Below are positions 61,701 through 64,000 of a stretch of 64,000 nucleotides of DNA, piece by piece (position 1 is the stretch's first letter; each line of letters begins with the position of its first letter). Below the pieces are notes generated by a model that was given only the letters and a program-made list of their open reading frames with translations, was not told the origin of the DNA and did not search any database. Source of the stretch: Hyaloraphidium curvatum (lineage: Eukaryota; Monoblepharomycota; Hyaloraphidiomycetes; Hyaloraphidiales; Hyaloraphidiaceae). A program made the translations under genes and the position numbers. The stretch spans positions 372,001-436,000 of the forward strand of contig JAIVFI010000035.1 of assembly GCA_025558095.1 (NCBI GenBank). The letters run 5' to 3'.

Positions 61701-63660
61701 TGCGTCGTGAAGGCCGTCTTTTCCTTGTCCTCGTCGGCCACCTCCACGTGCCAAAAGCCGGAGCGGATGTCGCAAACGCTCCACACCTTGGCCGCGCTGA
61801 GGAGAGCGAGAGTGTCGCTTGGGTTCTTCATCGGGTAGACGTCGCGCTTGGTGGCGGCGTTGAGCTTCCGGTAATCGATCACCAGGCGCCATTCGCCCGA
61901 GCCGTGCCCTTTTGGCACCATGATGCAGGGCGTGGCCCAGGGGCTTCGCGAGGGGACGACTACGCCCTGCACGAGCAGGTCGTCGATGATCTTGTCCATT
62001 TCCCCGCGAAGCCGGAACGGGGTCCGGTACGGCATCTGGTGGATCGGCTTGAGGTCGCCCGTGTCGATCCGGAAGCGATGGTTGCGCAGCTTGCCGATCC
62101 AAGGACCAAACACGTCCCGGTAGCGGTCGCAGAGCTTATGGAAACGAGGTTTGTCCCCCTCGCTCAGGATCGTTTGGTCCATCTTGAGCTCGATAGCCTC
62201 GACCGGAGGAGGCTCCACGCCGGGAGGCTGAGGTGGTCCAATCGATCCCGGCGAGGGCACCGCGAACAGATCGATGGTCTCCTCGACCGTGAGCGTGGAT
62301 TCGGCCGGTTCGGTGTGGGGCAGCTCGGGCTCCAGCATCGAGATCTGCGCGGGAGCCAGATACGTGGGCGGTTCCGGAGCGAGAAATCCAGGAATCCGCA
62401 CGCGGAAGCGGCCGAGGTGGGTGCCCGGGCCGATCGTGACCGGTGTCGTCCCGTAGTTGCGGATGAGAATCGGCAGCCGACCGTCTCTGTCGGGCGTCGC
62501 CGACGGGATGATGAAGAGGCGATCGAACGGCGAAGTGTTCGGCGTCTCGATGACCCCTGTCAAGTCCATCTCCACGACGGTCGCCAAGGGAGTCGTCGGG
62601 GCCAGCTCAGCGGTGATCGAGACGTCCTCGTTGGGGTAGACCGTGATGGAGGTGGTTGAATGGAGCGGGGCGACCAGGTGTGATCCGAAGAGCGGTCGCG
62701 CAACAATGTGCATTGGCACGACGACCCCCTCCGGATCGTCCTTGAAATAGAGGACCGGCGTCTCCCAGTCCATCTGAACGCGTAGGGCGGAGAGCCAAGG
62801 GGTGCCGAGGATCACGTCGTCCATGAGACCGTCCATGATGGCGACGTCCATGACGCAGTGTTGATTCCCGACCAGGATGTCCATCTTAGCAACTCCGCGG
62901 ACCCACATGGTTCCGCCGGCCGCGGCCGTGCTGAGGGTGCCGAGTGTCCATGGTTTGATCGGTGGCGACGGGTGGATCCGGCAGAAGAAGGACGACCGAA
63001 CCGCCACCACTGAGGCACCGGAGTCGACGAGGGCCGCGGGGGTATTCACGCCGTTGACCCATGCCGAAACGCGTGCCGCCTGATAGTGGAACTGCACTTG
63101 CGAAGTCCACGTCCAGCGATCCGGCGGAGGGGCGACCGGAGCAGGTGGCCGCGGGCGAGGCCGAGGGCCAGGCAGCGGTGGTCGTGCGTAGGCGGAAGGA
63201 GGAGGGGGCCTTTCGAAAGGTCCGGGAACGGCGCGGACGGTCGGGCCCTCGTGCATAGGTGCATCCGCTGATCCCGCGTCCGCATCCTGTGCCGCCGGTT
63301 CACCGTTTCCCACGACCTCGACCGAGCCGGGCGACGCCGAATCCGCTGCCGGCGGCGGGGCCAGGGTCTCGTCGATCGGCATGAGCGCCTCCCGCTGCTG
63401 ACGAACGGCGGCCTGTCGAGCTGCCTCCGCCTCGAGGAAGAGGATGTACTCCGTGCCCCCGAAGGGCCAATGATGAACGTGGTCCTCCGCCGTCGGTTCA
63501 TCGGTCGCGGAATCCGACAACTCCGGCGATCCGCCAGGAGATGAAGGGTCCGTGCCGTCCGGCAGCGGGGAAGTTCCAGGAAGAGGTTCCACATGTGGTT
63601 CAAGAGCTTGGATCTCTGCCCCCCTATGGCCGTGCGGCACTGAGGGCAAAGCTAGTTTTT
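58739..63660 (-). CDS. pol: retrotransposon Pol polyprotein (PR-RT-RH-IN)
   Basis: One frame of about 1640 codons entered from gag by -1 frameshifting; the frame itself is open back to 63739. An N-terminal Pro-rich stretch precedes the aspartic protease (VDSGASVVAV, near 63020). Reverse transcriptase follows with LVIDYRKLN, FTNAPATF and VFIDDIIIFS (the xxDD box, near 61580), RNase H with LFTDASDIGLGAVLS (near 61130), then an integrase with an H..H..C..C zinc module (HVGRHRAYSNLRRR .. CLTCM) and DDE residues in DYIGEINPA and HPRASLAERPNR. The YLGPYRI segment is the GPY/F module of Ty3-like integrases. No chromodomain is evident after it; the end is Arg-rich. The gene is intact. Confidence 0.9.
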
Positions 63661-64000
63661 TGGCATCGAAGGGGTGTTGCCGAGGCGAGACTTCCAGTTG
63701 AGTGGGCGGCGGTTGGCATTCTTCTCCAACTCCCAGCACTCGTCCTGAGCATGCCCATCCATGCCACAGAGATGGCAGTGGCGAGGCTGGAAGCGCTTCT
63801 GGTCGCGGTACTCCGAGGTGAAGGGCCGGCGATCCTGGCGCTCCTGCTGCTGGCGGGGCCGATCGATCGGAGGAGGCCTCGCGGGGGGGTTCGACCTGGT
63901 CTCCGCGGCCTGAACCTGATGGCGAGGCGACGGCAGCAGCTTGGTGATGAGCTCCTTGATCTCGACGAGGTCGCTGTTCGGCCCCGAAGGCGGCAACGGC
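63652..64000 (-). CDS. gag: retrotransposon Gag, C-terminal part (runs off window)
   Basis: 116 codons to the window edge. It carries one CCHC zinc knuckle (CHLCGMDGHAQDEC, CX2CX4HX4C) that binds element RNA, in a Gln/Arg-rich context. It ends at a TAG immediately after the slippery heptamer, and its frame is +1 relative to pol, so Pol is made by -1 slippage. Confidence 0.85.
   Translation of the reverse strand, partial: PLPPSGPNSDLVEIKELITKLLPSPRHQVQAAETRSNPPARPPPIDRPRQQQERQDRRPFTSEYRDQKRFQPRHCHLCGMDGHAQDECWELEKNANRRPLNWKSRLGNTPSMPKN
63655..63661 (-). promoter_or_regulatory. -1 programmed ribosomal frameshift site
   Basis: On the minus strand the gag codons CCA AAA AAC are followed at once by TAG; A AAA AAC is a classical -1 slippery heptamer. 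Slipping back one base enters the long pol frame with no stop in between. The overlap of the two frames is 88 nt. A downstream stimulatory structure was not assessed. Confidence 0.8.

Larger units (their letters stand above)
58193..64000 (-). mobile_element. Ty3/Gypsy-type LTR retrotransposon, partial at window edge
   Basis: Read on the minus strand: gag (from beyond the window), a slippery site, a single long pol frame, a purine-rich tract and an LTR. Order within pol is protease, reverse transcriptase, RNase H, integrase, as in Ty3/Gypsy elements and not Ty1/Copia. The pol frame is unbroken over more than 1600 codons, which suggests recent insertion. The 5' LTR and primer binding site lie outside the window. 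Confidence 0.88.

Overview
The window is eukaryotic nuclear DNA, GC-rich, with densely packed genes split by short introns (mostly 46-70 nt, GTNNGN..YAG). Exon joins were worked out by hand from reading phase, splice dinucleotides and family conservation. Zn2Cys6 and C2H2 transcription factors with fungal-type regulatory regions, a DHA1-type MFS transporter, a fasciclin protein and a Ty3-like retroelement point to a fungus. Two genes suggest an early-diverging, zoosporic or formerly zoosporic lineage rather than a yeast or mushroom: a close match to axonemal outer-arm dynein light chain 1 (12918-13887) and a CblC/MMACHC-type vitamin B12 processing protein (43453-44568). That placement is an inference; no ribosomal or marker gene is present.

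Layout. 0.2-7.5 kb: an Lsh/HELLS-type chromatin remodeller, divergent from a mitochondrial carrier with one GC-AG intron, then a membrane-anchored sulfotransferase. 7.7-19.2 kb: a Zn2Cys6 factor, a beta-lactamase-fold hydrolase, a YCII protein, the dynein light chain, an FAD oxidoreductase and a C2H2 factor. 19.7-32.1 kb: an FAH-family hydrolase, a protein with six SUMO-consensus motifs, an unrecognised small protein, two adjacent Thr/Ser/Arg-rich membrane-anchored proteins, an MFS transporter, a fasciclin protein and a tyrosine phosphatase. 32.5-47.3 kb: an unrecognised protein, a triple-repeat paladin phosphatase, an LRR-kinase pseudogene, a Cys-rich probably GPI-anchored protein, a tandem pair of F-box-like proteins, the MMACHC-type protein with a redox-domain tail, and a SAM-like low-complexity protein.

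47.6-55.4 kb is the most unusual part. Two large paralogues, each fusing a nucleotide-sugar-transporter-like half to a GT8-like glycosyltransferase half, face each other. Between them lie a ~150-bp satellite with trimeric higher-order structure and an O-fucosyltransferase-like type II membrane protein. This could be a Golgi glycan-building locus in which sugar import and transfer sit in one polypeptide.

55.8-64 kb: a Ser/Thr kinase, a gene-poor stretch with an AT-rich pocket, an open reading frame cut by a retroelement, then an antisense Ty3/Gypsy element running off the window. The element has an intact pol frame, a classical A AAA AAC slippery heptamer at the gag stop, and an LTR carrying eight copies of an 11-bp repeat just upstream of a TATA box. 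No rRNA, tRNA or CRISPR array was recognised.
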